A stretch of DNA of 64,000 bases from Lysinibacillus composti. Its GTDB lineage: Bacteria; Bacillota; Bacilli; Bacillales_A; Planococcaceae. The stretch covers positions 124,001 through 188,000 of the forward strand of contig NZ_JAFBDY010000004.1 in assembly GCF_016908465.1 (NCBI RefSeq), read 5' to 3'. Position numbers and translations under genes: made by a program. This document shows positions 43,601-52,006 of this stretch, piece by piece. The notes beneath the pieces were generated by a model. That model saw only the letters and a program-made list of their open reading frames with translations. It had not been told where the DNA came from and did not search any database. Position 1 is the stretch's first letter, and the number at the start of each line of letters is the position of its first letter.

Positions 43601-44359
43601 ATGTCACTTATTTTAAAAAACGTTTCTTACTCTTTTACAAATGAAAATGATCAAAAGAATCATGTTATTTCCAATTTAAATATGGAAGTCCAAACGGGAG
43701 AGTTTGTCTCGTTAATTGGAAAAAGCGGAACAGGTAAAAGTACAGTCTTAAAATTAATCACAGGGCTTCTCAAGGAAAATCATGGGCAAATTTTAATTAA
43801 TAATCAAGAAGTTTCACTAGGAGATGTGGGGTATATGCCTCAAAAAGATTTACTCCTTCCGTGGCGTACCATTATCGACAATATTATGATTGCTTCTGAA
43901 TTTCAAAAGGACTTACACATTTCAAAGGAAGACGCAAGGAAATGGTTAGATCGAGTTGGCCTACTGAAATATGAAAATGCATTACCGAAGCAATTATCGG
44001 GTGGGATGAGGCAGAGAGCATCCTTTTTAAGAGCATTATTTACTGGTAAAGATGTGTTGTTACTTGATGAGCCATTTGGAGCTCTTGATGCGCTAACAAA
44101 AAGAGAGATGCAAACATGGCTACTCTCTATTTGGCAGGATCTTAATAAAACAATAATCTTTATTACTCATGATTTAGAAGAAGCCGCATACTTGAGCGAT
44201 CGTATTCTTTTGCTACATCAAAATAAAACTTTAGAAGAAATAAAAGTAGAATTACCAAGGCCTCGTAAACTTGGCATGATTCATTCAAAAGAAATGGTGT
44301 CGTTAAGGCAAGAATTGGAGAAGAAGATTTCAAATGAAGCAAATAAAAAACTGGTTTAA
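43601..44359 (+). CDS. thiZ: ABC transporter ATP-binding protein for thiamine precursor uptake
   Basis: 252 residues. Walker A is GKSGTGKST near residue 40, the Q-loop is in YMPQKDLLLPWRTI, the signature is LSGGMRQRAS and Walker B is VLLLDEPFGALD, as in NitT/TauT-type ATPases. The ATG at 43601 follows an exceptionally complete site, AAAGGAGGTGATC; the frame extends upstream into the terminator and that part is not coding. Control by two TPP riboswitches and the ThiY-like neighbour identify it as ThiZ. Confidence 0.9.
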   Translation: MSLILKNVSYSFTNENDQKNHVISNLNMEVQTGEFVSLIGKSGTGKSTVLKLITGLLKENHGQILINNQEVSLGDVGYMPQKDLLLPWRTIIDNIMIASEFQKDLHISKEDARKWLDRVGLLKYENALPKQLSGGMRQRASFLRALFTGKDVLLLDEPFGALDALTKREMQTWLLSIWQDLNKTIIFITHDLEEAAYLSDRILLLHQNKTLEEIKVELPRPRKLGMIHSKEMVSLRQELEKKISNEANKKLV

Positions 44360-45104
44360 GCAGTATTATTTATTTCTTTTCTTCTCGCTCGCTCTACTCA
44401 TTGGTATTGAGGGGCTAGTAAGAAAAGAGGTTGTCCCTAATTTTATTATTCCTGCCCCAACAGGTGTCATCCAAACAATAGTTGAAAACTGGGACTCCCT
44501 ATTAGTAAAACATTTAAGTGCAACAATGCTTGAATTTATTATTGGTTTTTCTATTGCAGTAGTTGGTGGTGTTGCTCTTTCAATTAGCATGTTTTTTTCA
44601 AAAACAATTGAACAAGTGCTATACCCGGCAATTGTGGTTTCTCAAATGATCCCAATTATCGTGCTGTCGCCTATTTTTATCCTATGGTTTGGTTATAGTA
44701 TCTGGAGCAAAGTAGCAGTTACAGTTTTAATTTGCTTTTTCTCAATTGTCGTAAGTACATATGATGGATTCAAATCTTGTGACAGAGAATATATCGATTT
44801 ACTACGTTCGATGGGCGCAACAAAACTACAAATCTTTAAGAAGTTACATATCCCGATGTGCTTACCATCATTTTTTACAGGATTTAAAATGGCCATTGTT
44901 TATGCATTGGTAGGAGCAACGATTGGTGAATGGCTAGGAGCTAGTCAAGGGTTGGGTTACTACAGCAGAAGAATGTCGGGCAACTTAAATGCGGAAGGTG
45001 TATTTGCAGCAATTACAATCTTAACAATTGTTGGAATTCTGCTGTTTGCATTAGCTTCATGGTTAGAAAAACGACTAATCAATAAGTGGAAAATAGAAAA
45101 CTAG
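44334..45104 (+). CDS. thiX: ABC transporter permease for thiamine precursor uptake
   Basis: 256 residues, about six membrane helices of the NitT/TauT permease kind. The EAA-like loop is SMGATKLQIFKKLHIPMCLPS, where it contacts the ATPase, and ALVGATIGEWLGASQGLGYY follows. It overlaps the end of the ATPase gene by 26 bases, so translation is probably coupled; its own ribosome site is weak. Confidence 0.9.
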   Translation: MKQIKNWFKQYYLFLFFSLALLIGIEGLVRKEVVPNFIIPAPTGVIQTIVENWDSLLVKHLSATMLEFIIGFSIAVVGGVALSISMFFSKTIEQVLYPAIVVSQMIPIIVLSPIFILWFGYSIWSKVAVTVLICFFSIVVSTYDGFKSCDREYIDLLRSMGATKLQIFKKLHIPMCLPSFFTGFKMAIVYALVGATIGEWLGASQGLGYYSRRMSGNLNAEGVFAAITILTIVGILLFALASWLEKRLINKWKIEN

Positions 45105-45118
45105 GAGATGGATTTAAA

Positions 45119-46126
45119 ATGAAGAAGTGGTTAACAATTTCTATGATTAGCTTACTAACTTTGGTACTTGCTAGTTGTAATACTGAATCACAAACAAATA
45201 ATACAGAGCAAAGTGAGGAGTTGGAAAGCTTAAGTATAATGCTAGATTGGTATCCAAACGCAGTACATTCTGCTTTTTATGTGGCACAAGAAAAGGGGTT
45301 TTTTGAAGAAGAGGGGTTAGACGTTAACATTGAAATGCCAGCAGATACAAATGACCCATTAAAATTAGCCGCTACAGGAAAAGTAGACTTAGCTATTAGC
45401 TATCAAAATCAAACAGTCCTTGCAAGAGCAGAAGGGATCCCGGTTGTATCAGTAGCAGCATTTGTTAGACATTCTTTAGACAGTATTATGATGAAAAAAG
45501 AAGTAGGTATAAAATCGCCTAAAGATCTAGAAGGAAAAAGTGTTGGGTATCCATCTTCAATTATTAGTGAACAGGTTGTAAAAGCTATGGTTAAAAAAGA
45601 TGGTGGTGATTTTGACAACGTAACAATGACAGATGTCAGTTGGGATTTGATTCCAGCAGTTGCAACAGATAAGGTAGATGCAATTGTTGGCGGATATATC
45701 AATCATGAATATGTGTTATTAAATAAAGAAGGATACGAAATGGAACTATTGAAACCAAGTGACTATGGAGTGCCTGACAATTATGAATTAGTAATTGTTA
45801 CTGGTGAAGATACATTTGAGGAAAAACAAAAACAGATTACGAAATTCTGGAATGCGGTAACGAAGGGACAACAATTTGTGAAGGATCATCCTGAAGAAGG
45901 ACTTCAAATTTTACTGGATCATGAAAATGAAGACTCTGCCTTAAACGAAGCTGTTGAAAAAGAAAGCTTAGAAATTCTACTACCTTTAATGGAGGAAGAG
46001 GGAATTCCTTTTGGTTATCAAGAAATGGAGCGCTGGAATACAGCTGCTAATTGGTTATTAGAAACAGGAATGATTGAAAAGCAAGTTGACCCAAATGAAT
46101 TTGTGAAAAATATCGTTTCAAAATAA
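45119..46126 (+). CDS. thiY: Thiamine precursor-binding lipoprotein (NMT1/ThiY-like)
   Basis: 335 residues. A lipoprotein signal ends VLASC. The mature start LSIMLDWYPNAVHSAFYVAQ and the later GKVDLAISYQNQ and GKSVGYPSS are typical of NMT1/THI5-like binding proteins such as ThiY, which captures formylaminopyrimidine, a thiamine breakdown product, for salvage. The ATG at 45119 has AGGAGATGG in good position. It lies in an operon under TPP control. Whether it binds the formylamino or the hydroxymethyl pyrimidine cannot be told. Confidence 0.92.
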   Translation: MKKWLTISMISLLTLVLASCNTESQTNNTEQSEELESLSIMLDWYPNAVHSAFYVAQEKGFFEEEGLDVNIEMPADTNDPLKLAATGKVDLAISYQNQTVLARAEGIPVVSVAAFVRHSLDSIMMKKEVGIKSPKDLEGKSVGYPSSIISEQVVKAMVKKDGGDFDNVTMTDVSWDLIPAVATDKVDAIVGGYINHEYVLLNKEGYEMELLKPSDYGVPDNYELVIVTGEDTFEEKQKQITKFWNAVTKGQQFVKDHPEEGLQILLDHENEDSALNEAVEKESLEILLPLMEEEGIPFGYQEMERWNTAANWLLETGMIEKQVDPNEFVKNIVSK

Positions 46127-46155
46127 TAGAATACTATTTTTAAGGAGTGTTTCAA

Positions 46156-46656
46156 TTGAATAAAACAAGAGCGATTACGTATACAGCTATTATTTCTGCA
46201 ATTACAACGATTTCAAGTAATCTTATTTTTATTCCATTAGGATTTGCAAAGATTTTTCCTATACAGCATTTAGCGAATGTATTATCTGCTGTTTTCCTAG
46301 GTCCTTGGTATGCAGTTCTACAAGCGTTTCTTACATCAACTTTAAGAAATATGCTAGGTACAGGAAGTCTCTTTGCTTATCCTGGTAGTATGATTGGTGC
46401 TCTTTTAGCAGGAATCCTATATTCGAAAACAAAAAATATGGAACTGACTGCTTTAGGTGAAGTTATTGGAACAGGAATATTAGGGGCAATAGCAACATAC
46501 CCAATTGGTGTATTACTATTAGGACAAGAAACAACACTATTTGCTTTAGTTCCTGCTTTTGTGATGAGTTCATTTGGAGGAGCCCTTATTGGCTATGTAT
46601 TACTGAAAATTCTTGTGAGAAATCATGCGTTAAATGGGTTATTAATTAATAAATAG
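46156..46656 (+). CDS. thiW: ThiW, S-component for a thiazole-type thiamine precursor
   Basis: 166 residues, about five membrane helices. Family marks are ISAITTISSNLIFIPLGFAK, then FPIQHLANVLSAVFLGPWYA and NMLGTGSLFAYPGSMIGALL. ThiW is the predicted substrate-binding part of an energy-coupling-factor importer for the thiazole moiety. The TTG at 46156 is eight bases after AAGGAG; GTG 46147 overlaps that box. It ends the TPP-controlled operon, so the operon salvages both halves of thiamine. Confidence 0.9.
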   Translation: MNKTRAITYTAIISAITTISSNLIFIPLGFAKIFPIQHLANVLSAVFLGPWYAVLQAFLTSTLRNMLGTGSLFAYPGSMIGALLAGILYSKTKNMELTALGEVIGTGILGAIATYPIGVLLLGQETTLFALVPAFVMSSFGGALIGYVLLKILVRNHALNGLLINK

Positions 46657-46672
46657 GTGATCTATTATAAAG

Positions 46673-46709
46673 AAAAGTAGTCTTACAATCGAAAGACTAC
46701 TTTTTTATT
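46673..46709 (+). terminator. Terminator of the thiZXY-thiW operon
   Basis: A 12-bp stem AAAAGTAGTCTT/AAGACTACTTTT with a T-run. Confidence 0.93.
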
Positions 46710-46855
46710 TGTCCTTTGAACAGTAGGATTTGATCTAATTATCTTCCGCAATTTGGTAATTTCGATTTAAATAGTATACTAGGGATAGGTTATGCATTTA
46801 TCATATGAAACTCTAATATTTTAATTGTAACAATAAACACGAGAGGGGATTACGG

Positions 46856-48193
46856 ATGGAAGCTTTACTAAACCGTGTTAAGGATACAAGAAATTTGCTG
46901 CGAAAACATAACATTGAAACCATCTTAAATGAATTCGATGAAGAATGTATGAAGTTAGATTTAGAAAAGCGTAAAGTAAAATATTCAAAGATGGTAGAAA
47001 GCCCTTTCCGCTTTTTTAGAGGTAGTGCTTATTTGTTTTATTATGACATGACCAAAATTCCCTTTTCATTTCATACACCAGTAGACAAACCTACTTGGAT
47101 TCAAGGGGATCTACATATGGAGAACTTTGGGGCATTTCAAAATGAGTTAGGTGAGATTGTTTATGATGTAAATGATTTTGATGAAGGATATATTGGTTCT
47201 TATTTATATGATGTACTAAGAATGTCGGTAAGTATTGCATTGTATGGAGAGGCACAGGGGCTTACGCAAAAGGAGCAAAAGAATAGAATAAAAGTCTATC
47301 TTCAATCTTACTACGAGCAATTAAATCGATTTAAAAAAGAAAAAGATGATCCGTTCACCTTCAAATTTACGGAAGACAATACAAAAGGACCAGTAAAGAA
47401 AGTTTTAAAGAAATTAGCAAAACGTCAAAAAGATCATCTGTTAAAAGATATTACCTATATCAATGAAGAGAAAAAACGAGTCTTTGCATGGTCAGATGAA
47501 ATCCACCCTGTTACTGAAGAAGAGAAAAATAAATTACAATCTATTTCTGAAGCCTATTTTCATTCAATCGATGTGGATGATCAACAGGATGTATCATATT
47601 ACACGATTAAAGATGTTGCGAGAAAACATGGTACTGGAACAGCTTCAATCGGTCTAGATCGATTTTATTTATTAATAGAAGGTGGAAAAGAAGCGTCTGG
47701 TGTTGATGATTTAGTCTTGGAAGTGAAAGAGGTACGTACACCAATTCCCGCATATTTCTTACCCTATCGAAATCATTTTTGGGATAAATACGAACACCAA
47801 GGAAAACGTGTAGTAGCAACTCAAAAGGTAATGCACCATTTAGAAGATCCCCATTTAGGTTATTTAACGATAGATGACCGTGAATATTATGTTCGTGAAC
47901 GCTCCCCGTATAAAAAGAAAGTAAAGGCAACACGGCTCTTAACGGTAGAGGACTTTGATTTAACACTAGAGATTATGGGGAAAGTAACAGCTAAAATTCA
48001 CTCTAGAGCAGATGTGGACACAGAAAAAGAATTATTCACCCATGAAAGTGAAGAAGAAATCTTAAGAGCAATAGGGAAGGATTTTGATGCATTCTGTTCC
48101 CAAATTGTTTTCGCGTCGATGGTCTATAAAGAACAAGTAAATAAAGACTTCGAACTGTTTAGTCAGTGGGTTAAAGAGAAATTTGATATTTGA
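46856..48193 (+). CDS. DUF2252 family protein (kinase-like fold)
   Basis: 445 residues. The segments QGDLHMENFG (near residue 82) and YDVNDFDEG (near 105) are the DUF2252 signatures and resemble the catalytic HxDxxxxN and DFD-type motifs of aminoglycoside phosphotransferase-like kinases. FFRGSAYLFYYDM precedes them. No reaction is established for the family. ATG 46856 follows GAGAGGGG. The frame ends just before a small gene whose leader hairpin begins 47 bases on. Confidence 0.88.
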   Translation: MEALLNRVKDTRNLLRKHNIETILNEFDEECMKLDLEKRKVKYSKMVESPFRFFRGSAYLFYYDMTKIPFSFHTPVDKPTWIQGDLHMENFGAFQNELGEIVYDVNDFDEGYIGSYLYDVLRMSVSIALYGEAQGLTQKEQKNRIKVYLQSYYEQLNRFKKEKDDPFTFKFTEDNTKGPVKKVLKKLAKRQKDHLLKDITYINEEKKRVFAWSDEIHPVTEEEKNKLQSISEAYFHSIDVDDQQDVSYYTIKDVARKHGTGTASIGLDRFYLLIEGGKEASGVDDLVLEVKEVRTPIPAYFLPYRNHFWDKYEHQGKRVVATQKVMHHLEDPHLGYLTIDDREYYVRERSPYKKKVKATRLLTVEDFDLTLEIMGKVTAKIHSRADVDTEKELFTHESEEEILRAIGKDFDAFCSQIVFASMVYKEQVNKDFELFSQWVKEKFDI

Positions 48194-48239
48194 AGCTAAA
48201 GACGTATTAGATAAAAAGAATAATAAAATTTTTTTTACG

Positions 48240-48269
48240 CACACTATCATTAAGGAGTGTGATAGTGTG
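48240..48269 (+). promoter_or_regulatory. Hairpin holding the start codon and ribosome site of the next gene
   Basis: CACACTATCA (48240-48249) pairs perfectly with TGATAGTGTG (48260-48269). The 10-base loop TTAAGGAGTG displays AAGGAG and the GTG start (48267-48269) is in the closing base pairs. Such a structure can hide the start site of the mRNA. Confidence 0.7.
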
Positions 48270-48509
48270 AATAAAGATTCAGTACCAGAGTCAAAACAAA
48301 TGTTTACCGACTTAGCGCCTCATGAAAAGCCAGACATGGTGGATTCTGACAATATCAGTCTATTTGATTTACACGAAGATATGCAAACGGTTGATGCAAT
48401 TCCTGTAGCAGAGCTGAACAAGAGAGTAAAAACAGAAGGCGATGAACTTCTCGAGGAAGTTTGGAGAAAAGAATCACCTGATGAAAAACAACATTTTGAT
48501 AATGCCTGA
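48267..48509 (+). CDS. Small acidic protein of unknown function
   Basis: 80 residues from GTG 48267, nine bases after AAGGAG. It starts MNKDSVPESKQMFTDLAPHE and is rich in Asp and Glu, with VAELNKRVKTEGDELLEEVW likely helical. There is no signal or membrane segment. I do not recognise the family. The start lies in a perfect hairpin, so translation may be conditional. It follows the DUF2252 gene, with a terminator after it. Confidence 0.72.
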   Translation: MNKDSVPESKQMFTDLAPHEKPDMVDSDNISLFDLHEDMQTVDAIPVAELNKRVKTEGDELLEEVWRKESPDEKQHFDNA

Positions 48510-48516
48510 TTTAAGG

Positions 48517-48558
48517 GTGTATCTATACCATTATTGTGTATAGATACACTTTTTTATT
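48517..48558 (+). terminator. Terminator after the small acidic protein gene
   Basis: A perfect 12-bp stem GTGTATCTATAC/GTATAGATACAC with a six-T run. Confidence 0.93.
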
Positions 48559-48701
48559 TAATCAAGTGATATGAGGTGAAATGATTGACTGTTTTGGCAT
48601 AACAATAAGTATCTGGGGAAAATCGAGTCTGGGAGTATGGTTTTCAAGAAAGGAATACTTGGTCAAGCCAGATTTTAGGTCGAGTCATGGAGGAGATGGA
48701 A

Positions 48702-49850
48702 ATGTCTTATAGATTTTTTACGGAAGAGCATGATATGTATCGAAAATCACTTCTTAAAATGTTGGAGAAAGAGGCTTATCCGTTTTTTGAAGAGTGGGAA
48801 GACAAACGAGAAATTCCAAAATCCTTTTGGTCCAAGCTAGGTGAGAATGGTTTTTTATGTCCGATGGTAAAAGAAGAGCATGGAGGTCTCGGACTAGATT
48901 TTAGTTTTTCTATGATTTTAGCAGAAGAATTGGAGAGAGTAGGGGCAGGCTTAGCGAGTGGTATTGTTCTACATTCTGATATCGTTACTCCGTATATTGA
49001 GCAATACGGGACAAAAGAACAGAAAGAAAAATGGCTTCCCAAAAGTGTTTCGGGGGAATATATTTCAGCGATTGCAATGACAGAGCCAGGTGCAGGGTCA
49101 GATTTAGCTGGTATTCAAACTACTGCTGTCCGCAAAGGTGAATTTTACATACTAAATGGAGAAAAAACATTTATCACTAACGCAATGAACGCTAATTACG
49201 TTGTTGTGGTTTGTAAAACTGATCCACACGCATCTCCAGCCTATCGAGGCATTAGTTTAATAGTGGTTGAAGATGGAACAGCTGGTTTTAAGCGCGGTAA
49301 AAAGTTAAATAAAATAGGCATGCATTCTTCAGATACTGGGGAATTGATCTTTGAGGATGCAAAAGTTCCAGTAAGTAATTTATTAGGTGAAGAGGGGAAA
49401 GGTTTTTATTACTTGATGGAGAATTTACAACAGGAACGCTTATTAGTAGCAATTGAAGTACAGATAGAAGCGGAAGAAATGCTTCGTATTACGACTAAGT
49501 ATGTAAAAGAAAGAAAAGCCTTCAGTCGTCAAATAGCGGAATTTCAACATACACAATTCAAACTTGCTGAAATGGCTACAGAAATTGATATTGGACGAAC
49601 ATATGTAAATTCTCTAGTCTCAAGACACAATGCTGGAGACAATATTGTAAAGGAAGTTTCGATGGCAAAATGGTGGATCAGTGAAATGGCGAAGCGCGTA
49701 GCATCACAGTGCCTTCAGCTCCATGGTGGCTACGGCTATATGGAAGAATTCGAGATTGCTAGACGATATCGAGATATCCCAGTAGCTGCCATTTACGCAG
49801 GGACAACAGAAATAATGAAAGGGATCATCGCAAAGCACATATTATCCTAA
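48702..49850 (+). CDS. Acyl-CoA dehydrogenase
   Basis: 382-residue flavoprotein that oxidises acyl-CoA to enoyl-CoA and passes electrons to ETF. The FAD-binding signature AIAMTEPGAGSDLAGI and the C-terminal QLHGGYGYMEEFEIARRYRD are intact. The acyl-CoA-dehydrogenase end YAGTTEIMKGIIAKHIL is present. The catalytic base is normally a glutamate in the late region; EEFEIARRYRD fits. The start is the ATG at 48702, eight bases after GGAGGAG; the earlier ATG at 48687 overlaps that box. It is followed by a thiolase gene, which suggests a fatty-acid or branched-acid degradation unit. Chain-length preference cannot be read. Confidence 0.93.
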   Translation: MSYRFFTEEHDMYRKSLLKMLEKEAYPFFEEWEDKREIPKSFWSKLGENGFLCPMVKEEHGGLGLDFSFSMILAEELERVGAGLASGIVLHSDIVTPYIEQYGTKEQKEKWLPKSVSGEYISAIAMTEPGAGSDLAGIQTTAVRKGEFYILNGEKTFITNAMNANYVVVVCKTDPHASPAYRGISLIVVEDGTAGFKRGKKLNKIGMHSSDTGELIFEDAKVPVSNLLGEEGKGFYYLMENLQQERLLVAIEVQIEAEEMLRITTKYVKERKAFSRQIAEFQHTQFKLAEMATEIDIGRTYVNSLVSRHNAGDNIVKEVSMAKWWISEMAKRVASQCLQLHGGYGYMEEFEIARRYRDIPVAAIYAGTTEIMKGIIAKHILS

Positions 49851-49922
49851 GTACTTTTAGAGTACCAGGTACACAAACAATTCAAGATTTTCCTAAATCT
49901 AAAATTAAGAGGGGGATTACCT

Positions 49923-51104
49923 TTGGGAGACGTATATTTAGTTGATGGGGCGAGGACGGCATTTACTTCTTTTGGAGACTCATTTGCAGGGGTAAGTGCG
50001 GTGGATCTGGCAACGGCCACTGCAGTTGAAGCCTTAAAAAGGTCGAATGTTGAGCCAGAACAAATTGATCATGTTATTTATGGTGGGGTCATTCCAACGA
50101 GTGACAATGCTGCTTATTTAGCAAGGCATATTGGTTTAAAGACAGGCATTCCAAAAGAAGTACCGGCACTAACCTTAAATCGATTATGTGGATCTGGTTT
50201 GCAATCAATTGTAACGGCAGCACAACATATTTTACTAGGGGAAGGTGAGATTATATTAGCAGGTGGTACAGAAAATATGTCCCAATCCCCATACGCAAAT
50301 TTTGAGCAGCGCTTTAGTAGTTCAAAGTTAGGAAATCTTCAATTTGTTGATATGCTTCTAGCTACGTTAACAGATCAATATACAGGTTCAGGTATGGGAA
50401 TGACAGCTGAAAAACTAGCTGAACAGTACGACATATCAAGAGAAGTGCAAGATGAATATTCCCTCCTATCTCATAAAAGAGCATTAGCTGCGCGCAACGC
50501 TGGATACTTTCAGGAAGAAATCGTACCAGTTACAATAAAAACAAGAAAAACTGAACTGAAAATAGACCAAGATGAACACATAAAAGAAGATTCTACACTA
50601 GAAAAATTATCTAATCTTCGCCCAGCATTTAAAAAGGATGGAACTGTAACAGCAGGAAATTCGTCAGGAATTAATGACGGAGCTGCATCAATTATTGTGG
50701 CAAGTGAAAAAGCCATTTCCGAAAATCATTTAAAACCTATAGCGAAGATTGTTTCATGGGGAGTCGCGGGTGTTGACCCAACAATTATGGGAATTGGACC
50801 AGTCCCTGCAATTAAACAAGCACTACATCGTGCCAACTTAACAATAGAAGAGATGGATTTAATTGAAGTGAATGAGGCTTTTGCAGCTCAATACTTAGCA
50901 GTTGAAAAAGAGCTTCATCTCCAGCGTGATAAGACGAACGTAAATGGAGGTGCAATTGCATTAGGTCATCCTGTAGGTGCAAGTGGAACAAGAATCACTC
51001 TATCAAGTATGTATGAGCTAAAGCGACGCGGAGGAAAGTATGCGTTAGCTAGCCTTTGTATTGGTGGAGGTCAAGGAATTGCCATTATTCTAGAAGCAGT
51101 ATAA
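49923..51104 (+). CDS. Thiolase (acetyl-CoA C-acyltransferase)
   Basis: 393 residues. The acylated cysteine is Cys 89 in NRLCGSG, followed by GGTENMSQSPY; the catalytic histidine is in GHPVGASG and the second cysteine in CIGGGQG. It cleaves 3-ketoacyl-CoA or joins two acetyl-CoA. The TTG at 49923 follows GAGGGGG. It pairs with the acyl-CoA dehydrogenase 72 bases upstream; the hydratase and hydroxyacyl dehydrogenase needed for a full cycle are not in the window. Confidence 0.94.
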   Translation: MGDVYLVDGARTAFTSFGDSFAGVSAVDLATATAVEALKRSNVEPEQIDHVIYGGVIPTSDNAAYLARHIGLKTGIPKEVPALTLNRLCGSGLQSIVTAAQHILLGEGEIILAGGTENMSQSPYANFEQRFSSSKLGNLQFVDMLLATLTDQYTGSGMGMTAEKLAEQYDISREVQDEYSLLSHKRALAARNAGYFQEEIVPVTIKTRKTELKIDQDEHIKEDSTLEKLSNLRPAFKKDGTVTAGNSSGINDGAASIIVASEKAISENHLKPIAKIVSWGVAGVDPTIMGIGPVPAIKQALHRANLTIEEMDLIEVNEAFAAQYLAVEKELHLQRDKTNVNGGAIALGHPVGASGTRITLSSMYELKRRGGKYALASLCIGGGQGIAIILEAV

Positions 51105-51150
51105 TATTTATTAAGACATAAAAACTTTAAACAAAAAGGTTTGTAACAAC

Positions 51151-51849
51151 ATGAAAAAAATATTAGGAATTATCGGTGGTGTCGGTCCTTTAGCAACAAT
51201 GTTTCTAGGAGAAATGATTGTTCGCCGTACAAATGCAGTAAAAGACCAAGACCATCTTCACACAATTATCGATAATGACACGACAATCCCAGACCGTACG
51301 GCATATATTTTAGACCAAACAAAAGAAAACCCAGTTCCTTTCTTAACTCGAGATGTGAAAAAGTTAATTTCAGTAGGTGCAGACGTTATTTGTATTCCTT
51401 GTAATACAGCACATACATTTTATAATGAAATGCAGAGTGCATCATCGGTACCGGTTCTTCATATGATTCGGGAGACTGCCAAACATGCTGCAAAGCGTGG
51501 GGCTAAACGAGTCGGTGTATTAGCCACTGACGGCACACTTGCTTCCAAAGTATATCAAAATGCTTTGTTAGAAGTAGGCATTGAACCTGTAATCCCAGAT
51601 GAAGAAACTCAAAAAGAAGTAATGTCCATCATTTATGATTTTGTTAAAGCGGGAAAAGACGTAAGCGAACAACAATGGATTAAAATTGAGCAAGCAATGG
51701 TTGAATTAGAATGTGACCAAGTCATATTAGGCTGCACAGAGCTTTCTATCGTGAATAAAGATTTACGATTATCAGAATTTTATATTGATTCATTGATTGT
51801 GTTAGCTGAGACGGCCATTGTAACTTGCGGTTATCAACTAAACGAATAA
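51151..51849 (+). CDS. Aspartate/glutamate racemase family protein
   Basis: 232 residues of the cofactor-independent Asp/Glu racemase group. The start LGIIGGVGPLATMFLGEMI and the two catalytic cysteines, in IPCNTAHTFY and LGCTELSIV, are intact. It inverts amino acids, as RacX/YgeA-type enzymes do, and could supply D-amino acids to the wall or spore. It begins 46 bases after the thiolase stop. Substrate not predictable. Confidence 0.9.
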   Translation: MKKILGIIGGVGPLATMFLGEMIVRRTNAVKDQDHLHTIIDNDTTIPDRTAYILDQTKENPVPFLTRDVKKLISVGADVICIPCNTAHTFYNEMQSASSVPVLHMIRETAKHAAKRGAKRVGVLATDGTLASKVYQNALLEVGIEPVIPDEETQKEVMSIIYDFVKAGKDVSEQQWIKIEQAMVELECDQVILGCTELSIVNKDLRLSEFYIDSLIVLAETAIVTCGYQLNE

Positions 51850-51857
51850 ATGAAATT

Positions 51858-51897
51858 AATGAGCTGCTCTCTTTAGGGAGAAGGCTCATTTTTTTTG
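51858..51897 (+). terminator. Terminator after the racemase gene
   Basis: A stem AATGAGC/GCTCATT with an inner stem CTC/GAG and eight T. Confidence 0.88.
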
Positions 51898-52006
51898 AAA
51901 ATAAGGGCATACCATTGTAATTTAGTTTGCCTTTTATGTGTAACAATCGTGTAATTTAACTACATTATGGTACACTAAACGCAAGTAGATAAAGGTGGTT
52001 AAAAGA

